Shown here piece by piece: positions 1 to 10,961 of a stretch of 64,000 bases of DNA. The DNA is taken from positions 1,302,001 through 1,366,000 of the forward strand of contig VTFK01000160.1 in the NCBI GenBank assembly GCA_009617715.1. The letters run 5' to 3'. The notes below the pieces were generated by a model. That model had not been told where the DNA came from and searched no databases. It saw nothing but the letters and a program-made list of their open reading frames with translations. The position numbers and the translations under genes were made by a program. Position 1 is the stretch's first letter. Every line of letters starts with the position of its first letter. The stretch is from Plectrocnemia conspersa. Taxonomy: Eukaryota; Arthropoda; Insecta; Trichoptera; Polycentropodidae.

Positions 1-939
1 GTTATGAAATCTAATAATGTAACTTGGGAAACGCGATAATTTCCATTTCGGATTTAATTTAGTTAAAATTCGTATAGCGAAGTGCACTCGTACGCCGCGC
101 GCAGATTTACTACTGTTGTAATTGATATTTAAACATTTTACAATTAAAAAAAATACTTTAGTTGTTATTAAATTTGTTGTTGTAAAAAGGCAAGCAGCTC
201 ATTGCTAATTAGCTCTTATACAAATGTAAGTGAGTCAATTAAAAGTTTGCGACTTGATTTTTTTTAATTATTTTTATTTTCTAGTTTACTTTGCACTTGT
301 TGTTTATGTGTTTTTGCATTAGGTTACATTTATAAATAAGTAATAGTCCGGCTAAACCATTGTGTAAAACATTGATATTTTGGTATACATAGATACGTGT
401 TGAATCGTTCGTGCCGTGGCTCTATGTCATAAAACCTCCGAAGCTCGAGTTAAATATTGGAGATTCAAAGGTGACGTCATGGATAGAGCAAATCTGAGTA
501 TTGAAGGTAACTATTCTCCTGATTTTGATAGTGTCAGAAAATACTGATGACAAGCTTAGGGTTGAACTTTTGTGTATTTTAAAATCGGAAGTGAAATAAG
601 TCAAGTCATTTTCTTACAGCATCATTCTAGCTTTCTTAATGTCGGAGAAATGTGAGGTTTTATTCTGCCTGGCCTTTTCTTAACCAATCATTATCGATTT
701 TGTCATTGCTAGATCATTGATATTATCTATTAATACATATCAATTCTGTTGACAGACTAACTATTGCGTTTACAATTTTTGTATAAAATGTGATTTAATC
801 ATTGTCTACTATTTACTATATTTATATTTATTTTCACCGTTTTTTAATAAACGAATTAAGTAAATAAAATTTCCGTTGTCTATGCATGTGTGTATATTTT
901 ATACTCTCACGTATTATTTTTCCGAATTAAAGCTCTACC
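1..939. other. AT-rich non-coding stretch
   Basis: Nothing recognisable on either strand. A short CpG-bearing patch lies at about 75-110. The only open frame is about 60 codons and has no family resemblance. Confidence 0.5.
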
Positions 940-1275
940 TTTAATTTAAAGCTGCACGACGTCAGACAATGGCGGTGCAAGAGTGCAGTATTCAAATTGA
1001 ACAGTCTCTCAGGCTAGGTGTGCAGATAGGGCGGATTATGGGCACCTAGGTGTACATATTTCTCCGTCGGAAAATTTTCATTTTCAAGTTTTAACGAAGC
1101 CCCCGAAGGCGCACGCCCGGTGCTGTAATCCAAAGTTTTGCATTGTACACGTCCCGCGGAGCCTTCTTAGGGTTAATATCCGCGATATTCTATTAAGCTC
1201 GAGTGCAAGTGGTGAAAGTACCACGCCGTTAATTTTATCGTCGTGGCTCGCGAAAGCTCCTAGAGGTTGATTTCA
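940..1275. other. GC-raised island, candidate regulatory element
   Basis: This island is clearly richer in G+C and CpG than its flanks and has no open frame with a recognisable product. It contains the palindrome CACCTAGGTG at 1043-1052. The contrast in base composition suggests constraint, as in conserved non-coding elements, but conservation cannot be judged from one sequence. Confidence 0.3.
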
Positions 1276-1379
1276 TTTAACTACATTCGGTATTTTGGTG
1301 CTGCTTCAGAAATAATATGGTTTAATATAACTAAAAGGCAAAGTATAAGGAACAGCATTACCAAATACCTGCTCTAATG

Positions 1380-1475
1380 AATTAATAACATAAATACTTT
1401 CAGCTGATAATTTAGTGGCACATAGATGCTCTGTTTAATCTTGAGAAATGTGTGCTACTTTACGAATACTTTAGC
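1380..1475 (+). mobile_element. Upstream half of an older non-LTR fragment, split by a later insertion
   Basis: Between 1430 and 1475 the sequence aligns loosely with the region of the 60-62 kb non-LTR copy that encodes its YLYKR segment. The continuation of the same region is at 2871-3215. The younger element at 1486-2860 would have separated the two. The resemblance is weak and frame-disrupted, so the upstream border is a guess. Confidence 0.35.
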
Positions 1476-1485
1476 ATTGCGAACT
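1476..1485 (+). repeat. Candidate target-site duplication, left copy
   Basis: ATTGCGAACT here is repeated exactly at 2861-2870. The two copies bracket the reverse-transcriptase fragment. The right copy lies 28 bases beyond the A-rich tail, which is unusual and lowers confidence. Confidence 0.4.
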
Positions 1486-2832
1486 CTTTATGATTCAGAG
1501 AAAAGCATTCCACTGAAACTGCATTACAAGTAGTGATAAATGATTGGCTGTTGGCTAAGGATACAAACAAAATCATTGGAGCAGTTTTCTTGGATTTCAA
1601 GAGAGCCTTCGAAACAATAGACAGAAAAAATAATGTTAAAGAAATTGAGAGTATAGGTATAAGTGATATAGTTTTAAGATGGTTTAATAATTACTTATAT
1701 AAAAGAAAACAAAAAGTTAAAATAAATAATGTATATTCTGAAGAGAAATTAGTGTCTTATGGAGTACCACAAGGGTCTAAATTGGGACCATTGTTATTTG
1801 TTTTGTATATTAATGATATAGTTAATAACGTGAAAAAATGTAAAATTCATTTATTTGCGGATGACACATTAATGTATTGCATAGGTGATAACATTAAAGA
1901 AATTGTAAATAATTTAAATAATGAATTAAGTATATTAGAAATATGGTTAAAGAATAATGTACTTAAATTAAATGAGAATAAAACTAAATGTATGTTTATT
2001 AATTATAAAAAATGTGTTAGATAATAGTACCAAAATAGTAATAAATAACTCTAGTATAGAAATAGTGGATAATATAAAATATTTAGGAGTAATTGTTGAT
2101 ACAAAATTAAATTTTAAAGAACATTGTAATTACATATTAAAAAAAAATAGTAGAAAAATAGGTTTATTATCTAGATTAAGAAATATATTAAGTATAAATA
2201 CAAAAAAAATAATTTATAATAGTATAATATTGCCCCATTTTAATTATTGTGCAACACTATTAAATATGTTAAATAAATTAGACAAACAAATGTTGCAAAA
2301 TTACAAAATAGGGCAATGAGAGTAATCTTTAATAAAAATAGATTAACTAATTGTAAAAGTATGATTGATGGATAAGAATGGTTGAATGTTCAAGAAATAT
2401 TGAGTATGAATGTTTTAGTATTTATATATAAGTTAGAAAATAATATATTACCAGAATATTTTAATAAGTATTTAATAAGAAATAAAGATGTACATAAATA
2501 TAATACTAGAAATAGGGAAAATTTAAAGATAATTAAGTATAAGAAAACGAGTACGGCTAGGGGAGTTATGTACGGAGGTTTTGATTTATATAATAGTCTT
2601 TCAAGAGAAATCCGAAACAGCAAAAATATAACGGGTTTCATAAATGGAATAAAAAAACACCTTCGTACATATAGAAATAAATTATAATATTAAGTCTTTA
2701 TTATTGTATATTTTTATTTTTTCTTTCTGTTATGTATTTTTTATATATTTTTATATATGTTAACTAAATTTGTTAGATGTAAAGATTAGCTATTAAGCTA
2801 AATAAATTAATAAAATAAATAAATAAATAAAT
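1486..2832 (+). pseudogene. 5'-truncated non-LTR retrotransposon, reverse transcriptase pseudogene
   Basis: A dead, 5'-truncated ORF2 of a non-LTR retrotransposon. Coding resemblance starts near 1491 with FREKHSTETALQ, the segment just before RT motif A. Motif A (FLDFKRAFETID), motif B (YGVPQGSKLGPLLF) and the catalytic motif C (FADD, about 1855-1866) follow in frame 1533-2024. The thumb and C-terminal part continue in a second frame (1972-2319, with IKYLGVIVDTKLNF) and a third (2382-2687, ending LRTYRNKL). At least two frameshifts, near 2020 and 2300, and a stop near 2372 inactivate it. The endonuclease and ORF1 are missing. The end is a short 3' UTR and an A-rich TAAA-type tail at about 2796-2832. 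The motif set fits the CR1/jockey-like group; the exact clade is not certain. Confidence 0.9.
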
Positions 2833-2870
2833 AGTTCGCAGCATTGTATTCATGCAATGAATTGCGAACT
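2833..2870. repeat. Inverted repeat after the retrotransposon tail
   Basis: AGTTCGCA (2833-2840) pairs with TGCGAACT (2863-2870), and the inner CATTG (2842-2846) pairs with CAATG (2855-2859). The right arm coincides with the right copy of the 10-bp direct repeat. It may be a by-product of insertion or part of the older host element. Confidence 0.55.
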
Positions 2871-3215
2871 ACATCATCCCATTGCACTGAGATACATTTT
2901 ATTGTTAACTCGCAAAAGTTTTTATGTAGTTAAACACATTTAAATGTTGCTTAGGAACATTTGTTGATAATCCTTTGGTGCTTGAACAGCTGCAAATCTG
3001 GGTTCTGGAGTGCCGTCATGATTCTCGGTCGCGTCCTCTGTTCTTACCTATGAAGGCTAAGACTGTAGCATTTGCTTACTTTTAATTGGCGATGACTGTC
3101 TGACTTTGAATTGGTTCAGTTAGTATGGGACTGTGTTTTTTATGCTTTTGCCCATCGTGATGCAATTGATTAACTTGTCAGGTAACGATGGTCCTAATTT
3201 TATTAGTCTTTAACA
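2871..3215 (+). mobile_element. 3' fragment of a non-LTR retrotransposon (same family as 60.45-62.25 kb)
   Basis: A decayed C-terminal end plus 3' UTR of the family whose longest copy is at 60.45-62.25 kb. Translated pieces match it in order: VDNPLVLEQLQIWV (about 2962-3006) against VDNPAILDEFQFWV, then RSRPLFLPMKAKTVAFA (about 3027-3078) against RSRPPLMNVRARTSALA. Frames are broken. The 3' UTR keeps the family stem, CATCGT at 3153-3158 and ACGATG at 3185-3190, followed by GGTCCTAATTTTATTAG. The fragment starts right after the nested element at 1486-2860. Confidence 0.75.
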
Positions 3216-5118
3216 ATACTACATAGTTTATTTTTGCTTATTTATTTTTATGTATATATACATATTTTCACATACAAGAACAATGGTTTAAGTCTATCCT
3301 AAAATTTTAGGATTCACAATAACTCTAAAGTATTGCCATATTTTTACGAGGTGGTTTTATTTGAATTTTAGGAGCCATTTGGAAAATTGCATTTGAGCAT
3401 ACGTAGACGCTCCCGTTTGGTATCGTATTGGAAATCCTTTTAGGAAAACTCGTCTGAATCTTAAACTGCACTCGGCATGCGAGCATTCAGCCACGTTTAC
3501 AAAGGATGTTACGGTTCGGCGAATGTAAACAACGGCTTTCGCCAAGCCTCATCAATTGCACGACTATTAGATACACAAACGGAGCTGAAAGTTGCAAAAA
3601 TGAGAAATAAGACAAGCTAAATAGTCGTGATACACTTTATGATAAAATATTAAATTTATATTTTATTTTACAGTCAACATTTTCCGACTTTGTTTAAATA
3701 GTATTTATCTAATGGTATCTGAAAAGTGTTGCTTAAGAAGCTTTTTGTTTAAATTTAATTTTTTACTGTATAATATATAACTAAAAAAAAACATTTTTAG
3801 TTATTTTATGTCGTAAAAAATACATTAAAACTATTTCAGCAACCTATTGTTTATTTAATATATGTATAGTCAAAATCGTAATTTAAAATATATTGAATGT
3901 CTATTATTTGGCAGCTCGTCATTATTTTGCTTTGTAATATTAACTTCCTTGTGCGCATAATGTATTATACAATACATATTATTAGTAATTACGTGCTTAC
4001 GAACATGTAATTTGTCTGGTGTCAGTTTTGGGAAAGTTTGTCATATGATAAAATACCCTGCGGAATTTGCGGTGGTAGGTTTTTCACGTAGATAAATCAA
4101 TAAAATTAATACATACAACGAAACATCACGCGATAAATAATTACTTTTATTTACATATATTTTATTTATAAATATACTGCTCTTTTCTTAAAAGTATGAA
4201 TTATATTTCATGTTTAAATTAGTTCGATTTAACCAATTCGTCTTGACTCAACTGTTGTCTAGTGTAGATGGAGCCTTATCGGTTTAATCGGGTCACCGCG
4301 AACACCTACCATTTAAATGAAGAGCTTTTGCGTGTTGAATAATTGAGGAAGCACTTAAGTGAAATGGCGTCACGTATATCCTACATTTCATCACGTTTCA
4401 GCAAGAGAGCCTCGTCCATATATGCCATACGCGTTATAAGCCATAATAAATTTATTTTATATTAGGTTGTGTCGTAAGTTCTAAATTATGAGCCAACCTA
4501 AGGGGCTTGCAATTCAACGCCCTATCATATTTTTTTTAGCGACTCTATAAATTAGATAGTAACGTACTATACACATACATATAACAGTAATCAATAACCG
4601 ATTAATCTCACTTAATCCAACGATAACATTTGAATATAAAACATGCTGCGCGTGTATCTCCCGAAATAGCATTATCTATACCACAATCTTTCAAAGTAAC
4701 AGCCACTCAACATGCATTGCTTATAGAAGGTATAACATATAAAAATAAAACATATGTTTTATTTTCTTAAATTTAATTAAAACAAGACGGTCGTCACCAA
4801 AAAAGTTACTCTAATGCAGAGGTCGACATTTTTTGAGACCCATATATTTTTTTATAAATAACGATTTATTTTTTATCATTTTTTATTTATTAAGTACAAA
4901 AATACTTAATAAAACTAATGACAATTTATTTTTATTGTTAAATTGTAAATGTATATTTTACATAAATGAATTATACAAAATTAATACTAATGTATTGCAT
5001 TTCTTTGAACAGTTTCTGTATGTAACTAATAGTTTTTAATTTAAGGCGTATTACAAAATTTTATTGGTTATTAACTCTTTATATGGTTCGTCTTTAAAAA
5101 TATTTATTCGCATACATA
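3216..5118. other. Non-coding stretch with two small GC-raised patches
   Basis: AT-rich sequence without a recognisable gene. Patches of higher GC content lie at about 3380-3560 and 4255-4440, the second including GGGTCACCGCGAACACC. Neither has a convincing open frame. Confidence 0.45.
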
Positions 5119-5758
5119 TGAGCCCATAATTATAAAAGTGGTCTAAGTCAAGAAATCGAAAAAAAATAATAATAATTATTTCGTGTTACACCGTTTTAAA
5201 TTATTATAATATGATGTGAATTTTCTAAGCGGTAATTGCAGTGTATTGTTAAAACGTTCTACTGTATTCCGCTAATGTTTATTTTGATAGTGGACTAAGT
5301 CAGTTTGTCACGTGTCAGTTTCCGTGACGTAGTGCTTGTATCATTGTTTGTATCTCTGTTGTACTTGCAAACCTGTATTTGATTTTCCATTATGTCATCA
5401 GATAGTAACTCAAGCAATTAATATCTATTTATCAAGTGTTTATTTTTATGTAGCTTACAGACAAACGACCGCTAAATTTAAATAACACGTCAAAAAAATG
5501 GAAATAAATAAGACAGTTATCGTGCAATGTTAATTAACGTCGGTTAATAAAAATTTATTTTAAATGAAAAAAAATCATTTCAACCCTGAATTTTCGTTTT
5601 ATTATAAGCTACATGAAAAATTTTTTTTTTGATTTAATAAATTTAAAAACATTGTGTTGCGTAATATAAAAATATTTTTAATCAATTCAAACGCAAACTT
5701 TTAAATATCTGGGAAGGAAAGAAACATGACTTAGTCCACTTTCAAAATTATGGGCTCA
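5119..5758. mobile_element. MITE with 32-bp terminal inverted repeats
   Basis: A 640-bp non-autonomous DNA element. Its ends, 5119-5150 and 5727-5758 (reverse complement), match at 29 of 32 positions and begin TGAGCCCATAATT. The inner part of the repeat, AGTGGNCTAAGTCA, occurs again at 5289-5302, so the left end carries a subterminal repeat. No coding capacity. A TA target duplication is possible (TA on the left, TT on the right). A similar end, TATGGGCTCATA, lies alone near 34390. Superfamily not determined. Confidence 0.75.
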
Positions 5759-5861
5759 TTTATAGACCCGAATATAATTATAATTGCAAACACAAGTTTT
5801 TTTAACTAATCATATGGCTAGAAATGCTATTTCAAGTAATAAAAATCATAGTTTCTACATT

Positions 5862-6700
5862 CTATAAATTCTTAAGAGCGCTCCACTTGTGTTGTAGAAT
5901 TAAATTGCAATTTTCTTTCTTCAATGCTTTAATTTCAGTGACTAGACCTACAAATTTAGAGCTCCATAGCTCTTTACTTATTAAATATACAAATTCTAGT
6001 TCAAAGGTGTTCGTGTCAATAGCAAATAGAGAAAAAAAAGCTTGACTTTTGCAATGAGCACATTTATTACAAATGCTAGAGATCGTTCTTGAAATCTTAA
6101 CTTGAAATATTTCCTCATATTTAATATTTCTGTCCAATAATAATCGGTCCTTATAAAACCATTGATTTTTTAGCGATATTTATACAATAATTTTTTAAAT
6201 CTTATTTCGAAAGAAATGAGTTTTTTAGGCATCTAATACGTAGTTTATTTTTTCTTGTAATATATTTTTGATGAAATTTAATTGTGATGTCATATCTACT
6301 ATAAAAATTAATTTCTGTTTTCTGAAATTAAAATATTCCTATTTTGTAAGAATATTCTAATTTCATTTAGTCAAGAAGCAAAACGCTTTAAAACTTCACC
6401 CCTTGAAAGCCAATCAACTTTATTGTAAATAAGAAGGTCTTGATAGGCGCTATCTATTTCGCTTAAAAACACTTCAAATTGACGATGGTGGAGCGCTTCT
6501 GCAATAATGCTGTTGATAATCTAAATTACCAATTCAATAACTTTCCTAATTTTTTCTGAGAATGCTTGTATTATACACAAAGTGATTCTTGTTTGATCAT
6601 ACAATAAAACGTTTGTACACAGTGATTATTTTTTTCTTCTTAAATTGAGACAAGTATTTTTTCCACACCTATCATACTTTTTGCCTTATCCGTTTTAATT
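5862..6700 (-). pseudogene. hAT-family transposase relic (GTF2IRD2/ZBED-like)
   Basis: A decayed DNA-transposon gene read on the minus strand. From N to C terminus, recognisable pieces are TDKAKSMIGVEK (about 6663-6695), YCMIKQESLC (about 6588-6620), ALHHRQFEVFLSEIDSAYQD (about 6438-6500) and DWLSRGEVLKRF (about 6376-6415), then a 91-codon open stretch at 6137-5862 ending HKWSALKNL. The order and the motifs TDGA..M, C-I-H-Q-E-S-L and WLSRGKVLKRF are typical of the hAT transposases related to vertebrate GTF2IRD2 and FAM200/ZBED proteins. Stops and frame changes separate the pieces. I could not find terminal repeats, so element borders are unknown. The C-terminal assignment is weaker than the central one. 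Confidence 0.7.
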
Positions 6701-6900
6701 GACTTGCTTACATGTCTGCCATTTCAAATTCTAATTATTTAATTATTAGATACATAGTTTGGCTACACATATCTTGAACTGCTCACAAACAACAATTTCA
6801 ATTTAAAAGCTCATTTCACTCAACGAGTTCAACGCAAACTAGATTAAGTTGTTTCGCCAATTTAACAACGTTTTCCTCCATTCCGTTGTATGTTGATTAT

Positions 6901-8379
6901 CTTTCAAAGGTATATACACTCAGTCTGTGTTATTTTTGGTATTTAATTGAAAGCAAAGCTTCGCATATAAAATACAAAGGTACAAACAAGGGTTGTTCTA
7001 TATTAAATTGGTCTAAATGAGTTCCAGATATGATAAGAAAACACAGTAACATAAAAAATCAATTTAACATATACTTTCTTATTAGATTGAAAATGCCACT
7101 CTTTGCAGATCTTAACTTTAAAAGATTTTACCGATTTAGTGTAAATGGCAGTCACTTAAAATTGAAAGCGTCAATCTAAAACTGAATAATTATACAAATA
7201 TCATAACAATGTAAACCTAATTAGGTATTTACGTTTCCGAAACAATAATTTACCCTGAAATGAGCTTACTGATTAAATGATTAAAAAAATTAAATTAGTT
7301 ATTTAATAAAAGTAGAAAATTGCAATCTATAAATTAGAATTTTTTCATTGTTGCTTTGTTCTTAAGCTAAGTCACTTCTTCGTATTACTCTATATATTTT
7401 TTCTTAGTCCTAATCATTTTTTGTGGTCACATAAATGAAACAAAAATAATTAAAACTGCAGCCAGATAGGGGATGGCTCATCAATTAAACAAAAAATGAG
7501 TGTCATAAAAATAGTGCTTAGAAATTTCTATTATTGCCGAATTATTAAAGTTGTATTAAGTTTGTGAAAACTTATAAACATAACAGTTAACAAGTGCGTG
7601 GTCTGGTTCGGCACTATCCTTTTCCGACCGCCTAATACATCTTTAAACAATGCTTTTGACTATCATTTTACTATCCTAGAAGGCTGTTTTGGTAAAAACG
7701 TTCATAATTAGACCATTTTTATTTGCAGAGTAAAGGTTCAAAAAAATAGTAGGATTTTTGCCACTAACAAACTTTCACCTTTTACAAATATATTTAAAAA
7801 AATATAAGTCTACCTTTTAAAATACTGTTTGTATGATTTACTTAAGGATACAAGTTTTTACGCAATTATTTTATTTTTTAAATTCTTAAGAATCTCATGA
7901 AATGTTTCTGCTAAATCTTTACGAGTAATTGCTTTCTTATTTTAGTAATAAACTAAAACATATTTATAGATTTTAGCAGTTACTTTAGTTTAATGTAAGA
8001 CGGTATTTTGCGAGTTATTATTTGATTTAAATGCTTCATGGAATCTTTAAATTTAAAATATCTATATACAGGCATATACAGTCAGACTATTTACTTGTAA
8101 AGAGCTACACACTATTTTTAGGGGTGCCCCACTACTATGGCTTTGTCGTATTTGACTTCATCAAAAAAAAATTGCATGTATTTTTATGCGATTATTTGAT
8201 TTTATATACTGATAATATATTTTTAAAATCTACAGTAAAATGTTTGAGAATCACCGTCTCACATTATATACCAGTGAGTTATACAGATGGAAAATAAAAC
8301 ATCCCACACACGCATTATATATTATCGACTCGACAAAGCCAACAATACGTTCGAATGTATATAGATTTTTCTCGGTGGA
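6901..8379. other. AT-rich non-coding stretch
   Basis: No recognisable gene, RNA or terminal repeats. Some of the proximal part (6700-6900) may be further transposase relic, but the match is too weak to call. Confidence 0.4.
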
Positions 8380-8705
8380 AATTCAAGCGCGAAAATGTAC
8401 GATAATAGATGCAGCGGGTATCCTGACTCTTGCGGGAGACGTCGTTGATTTATGGCCGTGTCGTGGACCCGGCTGCTGGTCCCCGCCGACTAATATATCT
8501 ATCATTTTCGAACTGAATTTTTGCCCGCGGTCGCCGTTTAAAATCTTGCGCCCGAAAAGGTCAGAATTTATGTCGCGTGCGGCCCGCATGCTAATGCCGT
8601 CTGGCCCCCGCGCAATTTTGTCCGCTCGGGACTCGGATCGTAGCGCGGCCATTATCGTAAAATTGAATTGTCCCGTTTTGGGGTGCGAAGTGACCGACGT
8701 ATAAA
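8380..8705. other. CpG-rich island
   Basis: One of the sharpest composition changes in the window, with many CpG dinucleotides. Open frames exist on both strands (8240-8704 +, 8844-8383 -) but neither protein resembles a known family, and dual openness is expected where AT-rich stop codons are scarce. I read it as a candidate regulatory or otherwise constrained non-coding element. Confidence 0.35.
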
Positions 8706-8965
8706 GCGTTGTGTTAAAGTTCAAAGTTTGAGAACAGTTGGATTTACCCTTAAAGTTTATATTTTTAAAAGTTTTTAAAAAATCGCGGTGCTGAATTTTA
8801 AACACTGACCGTCCTAAAAACGTATGGTTTATATACTGCATCATGTTGAGATATCATTGAATTTAAAACAAATATTTATACAACCGCTTAAATATTTATT
8901 AAAGAAACTTTCGCACTCACAACTTGCGTAAAATAAATACTCAAATGTTGAATTATGGTACAATG

Positions 8966-8973
8966 TTCTAGCG
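8966..8973 (+). repeat. 8-bp target-site duplication of hAT element, left
   Basis: TTCTAGCG here and TTCTAGGG at 10954-10961 agree at 7 of 8 positions. Eight base pairs is the hallmark length for hAT insertions. Confidence 0.75.
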
Positions 8974-9859
8974 CAGCGTCTCCCAACCTTTTTTGGCTCG
9001 CGTGCCACTTGGTAGTACATCACGCTTAATTGTACCACTTCGTAAAAATGATTATATTTCAAGAAATTTGTTATTCTATTTGAATTATAAATTTTATAGA
9101 GTGACTATTTCCCAGAACTTAATTTATTTAAGTTTAAAAAAAATACCAAAGGTTTTATTTTTTCTGATAACAATGAGACATTAGAACTTTACATATCACA
9201 ATGTTTTTTTTTAAATAAAAGGTGCCAAAGCACATTTCTTGTCGAAATTCAAAACCAGGACATTTAAAGAAGTATTTTTTTAACAACTAATTTTTATTAA
9301 AAAAAATTACATAGAATTAAATTAAATTACTTGTATAAAAAAAGAAATGGGCCGCAGGTAATTTTTTTCCAAAAATTACCAATATTAATAGAAAATATAT
9401 GTATATAAAATTAATTTAGCACGGTAAATGTAAAAATTCTTCTGATGTAAACGAAACAATTTACACTTTCATTTTTACAAATTCACAGTAGCGCCGCAGG
9501 CGAAAGTTTTGTTTTAAAAATAATAATATTAATGAAATTGTATTAAAAATATTTTTTAAACCGAAATTTTCTATTTATTATCGAAAATAATAGTTATGAA
9601 AGTGTTGCTTAAGATTATAATACATTGTTATCAAGTTATAAGTTTCATTTTCAAACAAATTTTACAAAAATATAAGCATTAAACAAAATAAATTTAATGA
9701 GATCCTTGTGCTTGCTTCGAAAAACATAATTTTTTTAGATTTGGTTCAAAAGATGTGAGATATACCATTAAATCTACACCTACGTCCAATTTGTTTCGAT
9801 ACTTATTTAAAAAAAAAAACATATGAAGAAAAAGCTCTTTCTACTAATTTCATACTAAT

Positions 9860-9868
9860 GAACGGTAA
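9860..9868 (+). repeat. 9-bp target-site duplication of MITE copy 1, left
   Basis: GAACGGTAA, repeated exactly at 10353-10361. On the coding strand of the host transposase it is TTACCGTTC, part of the LPF codons. Confidence 0.85.
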
Positions 9869-10352
9869 GCTTCATAAGATTCTCATGTCATCTGGACGAA
9901 ATACCGTTACACGAAAGAGTATGCTTTATCTCTTTCTTCGTTGCATGCGACACCACTCTCATTTTTATTTCTAGGGGATCGGCGTCAGTTCCGGATTGTT
10001 AAATGAATAAATTTGATTAACCTACAATACCACTAACTTCATTCTATAATTTTACTACTTATGTATCTGATTTTTTTTAATTTTGTGTGGAATTTCAACG
10101 AAATATTTAATAAATATAATTATTATAGTCATTATTAAATGTATTCCTACTATTTTTGTTTCCAAAAGCAATAAAATATTTATATTTATTATAAGAAAAG
10201 AGCATTATTATATAATAAAAATAAAATGGTAAATATTTCTTTAGAAGCGCAGGGTAACACCCCCACGGTGTATGGCTGAGAGGCAAATAGTAGTGGATTC
10301 TAATTAGAATGTAACGGTAAACCGTCGAGCTCGATAGGGAATCTTATGATGC
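9869..10352. mobile_element. 484-bp MITE, copy 1 (9-bp target duplication)
   Basis: Begins GCTTCATAAGATTCTC and ends GGGAATCTTATGATGC; the ends are inverted repeats matching at 14 of 16. The similarity extends inward to TACCGTTACA near 9902-9911 and its counterpart near 10310-10319. A second copy of the same length and orientation is at 45126-45609, where it also has an exact 9-bp duplication. No coding capacity. A 9-bp duplication is typical of Mutator-like elements, but the transposase source is not known. Confidence 0.9.
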
Positions 10353-10961
10353 GAACGGTAATAAGAATTTGAGAGCTTTTTCAGAAAGTTCTTAATATTC
10401 TTTATCGATGTTTAACAAAAAATTAATTAGATTGTTTCGTTCGAATTTTGCTTGTATAGTTTTGTCACTTGATAAGTCTATTAAATTTTTTTTATCTTTT
10501 ATTGATAACCATGAAGCTTTTTCTAAATTTTTTGCATAGAAGGGGTTTGAAATCCAAATTTTATCTTTGTTTTCGGATTTTGTAAAATACTCAATGAAAG
10601 ACGATTTTAATCCTGTTAAATGAACTATTATATGTTCTCGTAAATCTTGAGACAAGCTCACCTTATTTTCAACCAAAAAAGTATATAGAGTTTCGAATAC
10701 TTCCGGTTGATTGTTTTCGATACACTGTTTCCAAAAATCTAATTTTTTAATCATACTTTCAATTTTATCATTAACATTAAGATTGTCACCGAGCTTTTCT
10801 GAAAAATTACATTTAGGAAAAGTACAATAGTTTAAATAATATTTTTATGACTGATTTTTTTTATGTCCGCCATTACTGATTATTTTTCGCGTACCACCAA
10901 CTATCCACTCGCGTATTACCGGTGGTACGCGTACCATTGGTTGGGAACCGCTGTTCTAGGG

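Larger units (their letters stand above)
9694..10850 (-). pseudogene. hAT transposase C-terminal pseudogene (SCND3/ZBED5-like), split by a MITE
   Basis: The frame opens near 10850 without a start codon and runs to a stop at 10392-10394. It includes LTGLKSSFIEYF, WISNPF and LIDLSSDKTIQAKFERN, typical of the hATC dimerisation region in SCND3/ZBED5-type transposases. After the stop, coding resemblance continues (ELSEKALKFLLPF) up to the MITE border at 10352. On the other side, from 9860 down, it resumes with LVERAFSSY, then a frameshift in a T-rich run, then KYRNKLDVGVDLMVYLTSF and the family's C-terminal SKQAQGSH before a stop at 9694-9696. The segment is therefore one ancestral reading frame interrupted by an inserted element, a nonsense codon and a frameshift. 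No transposase activity can be expected. Confidence 0.85.
8974..10953 (-). mobile_element. hAT (Charlie/Buster-like) transposon with nested MITE
   Basis: The ends are CAGCGTCTCCCAACC (8974-8988) and, in reverse complement, CAGCGGTTCCCAACC (10939-10953), a 13 of 15 match that fits the CAGNGGTTCYCAACC terminus of Charlie-like hAT elements. An imperfect 8-bp target duplication flanks them. Inside, on the minus strand, is the C-terminal part of a transposase. The N-terminal and most catalytic parts are gone, so this is an internally deleted copy. A 484-bp MITE with its own 9-bp target duplication is inserted in the transposase frame at 9869-10352. Confidence 0.88.

Noticed and set aside
8240..8844. 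Open frames of about 150 codons on both strands
   Set aside because: Open on both strands in a CpG-rich island, unrecognisable proteins, no splice or codon-use support.
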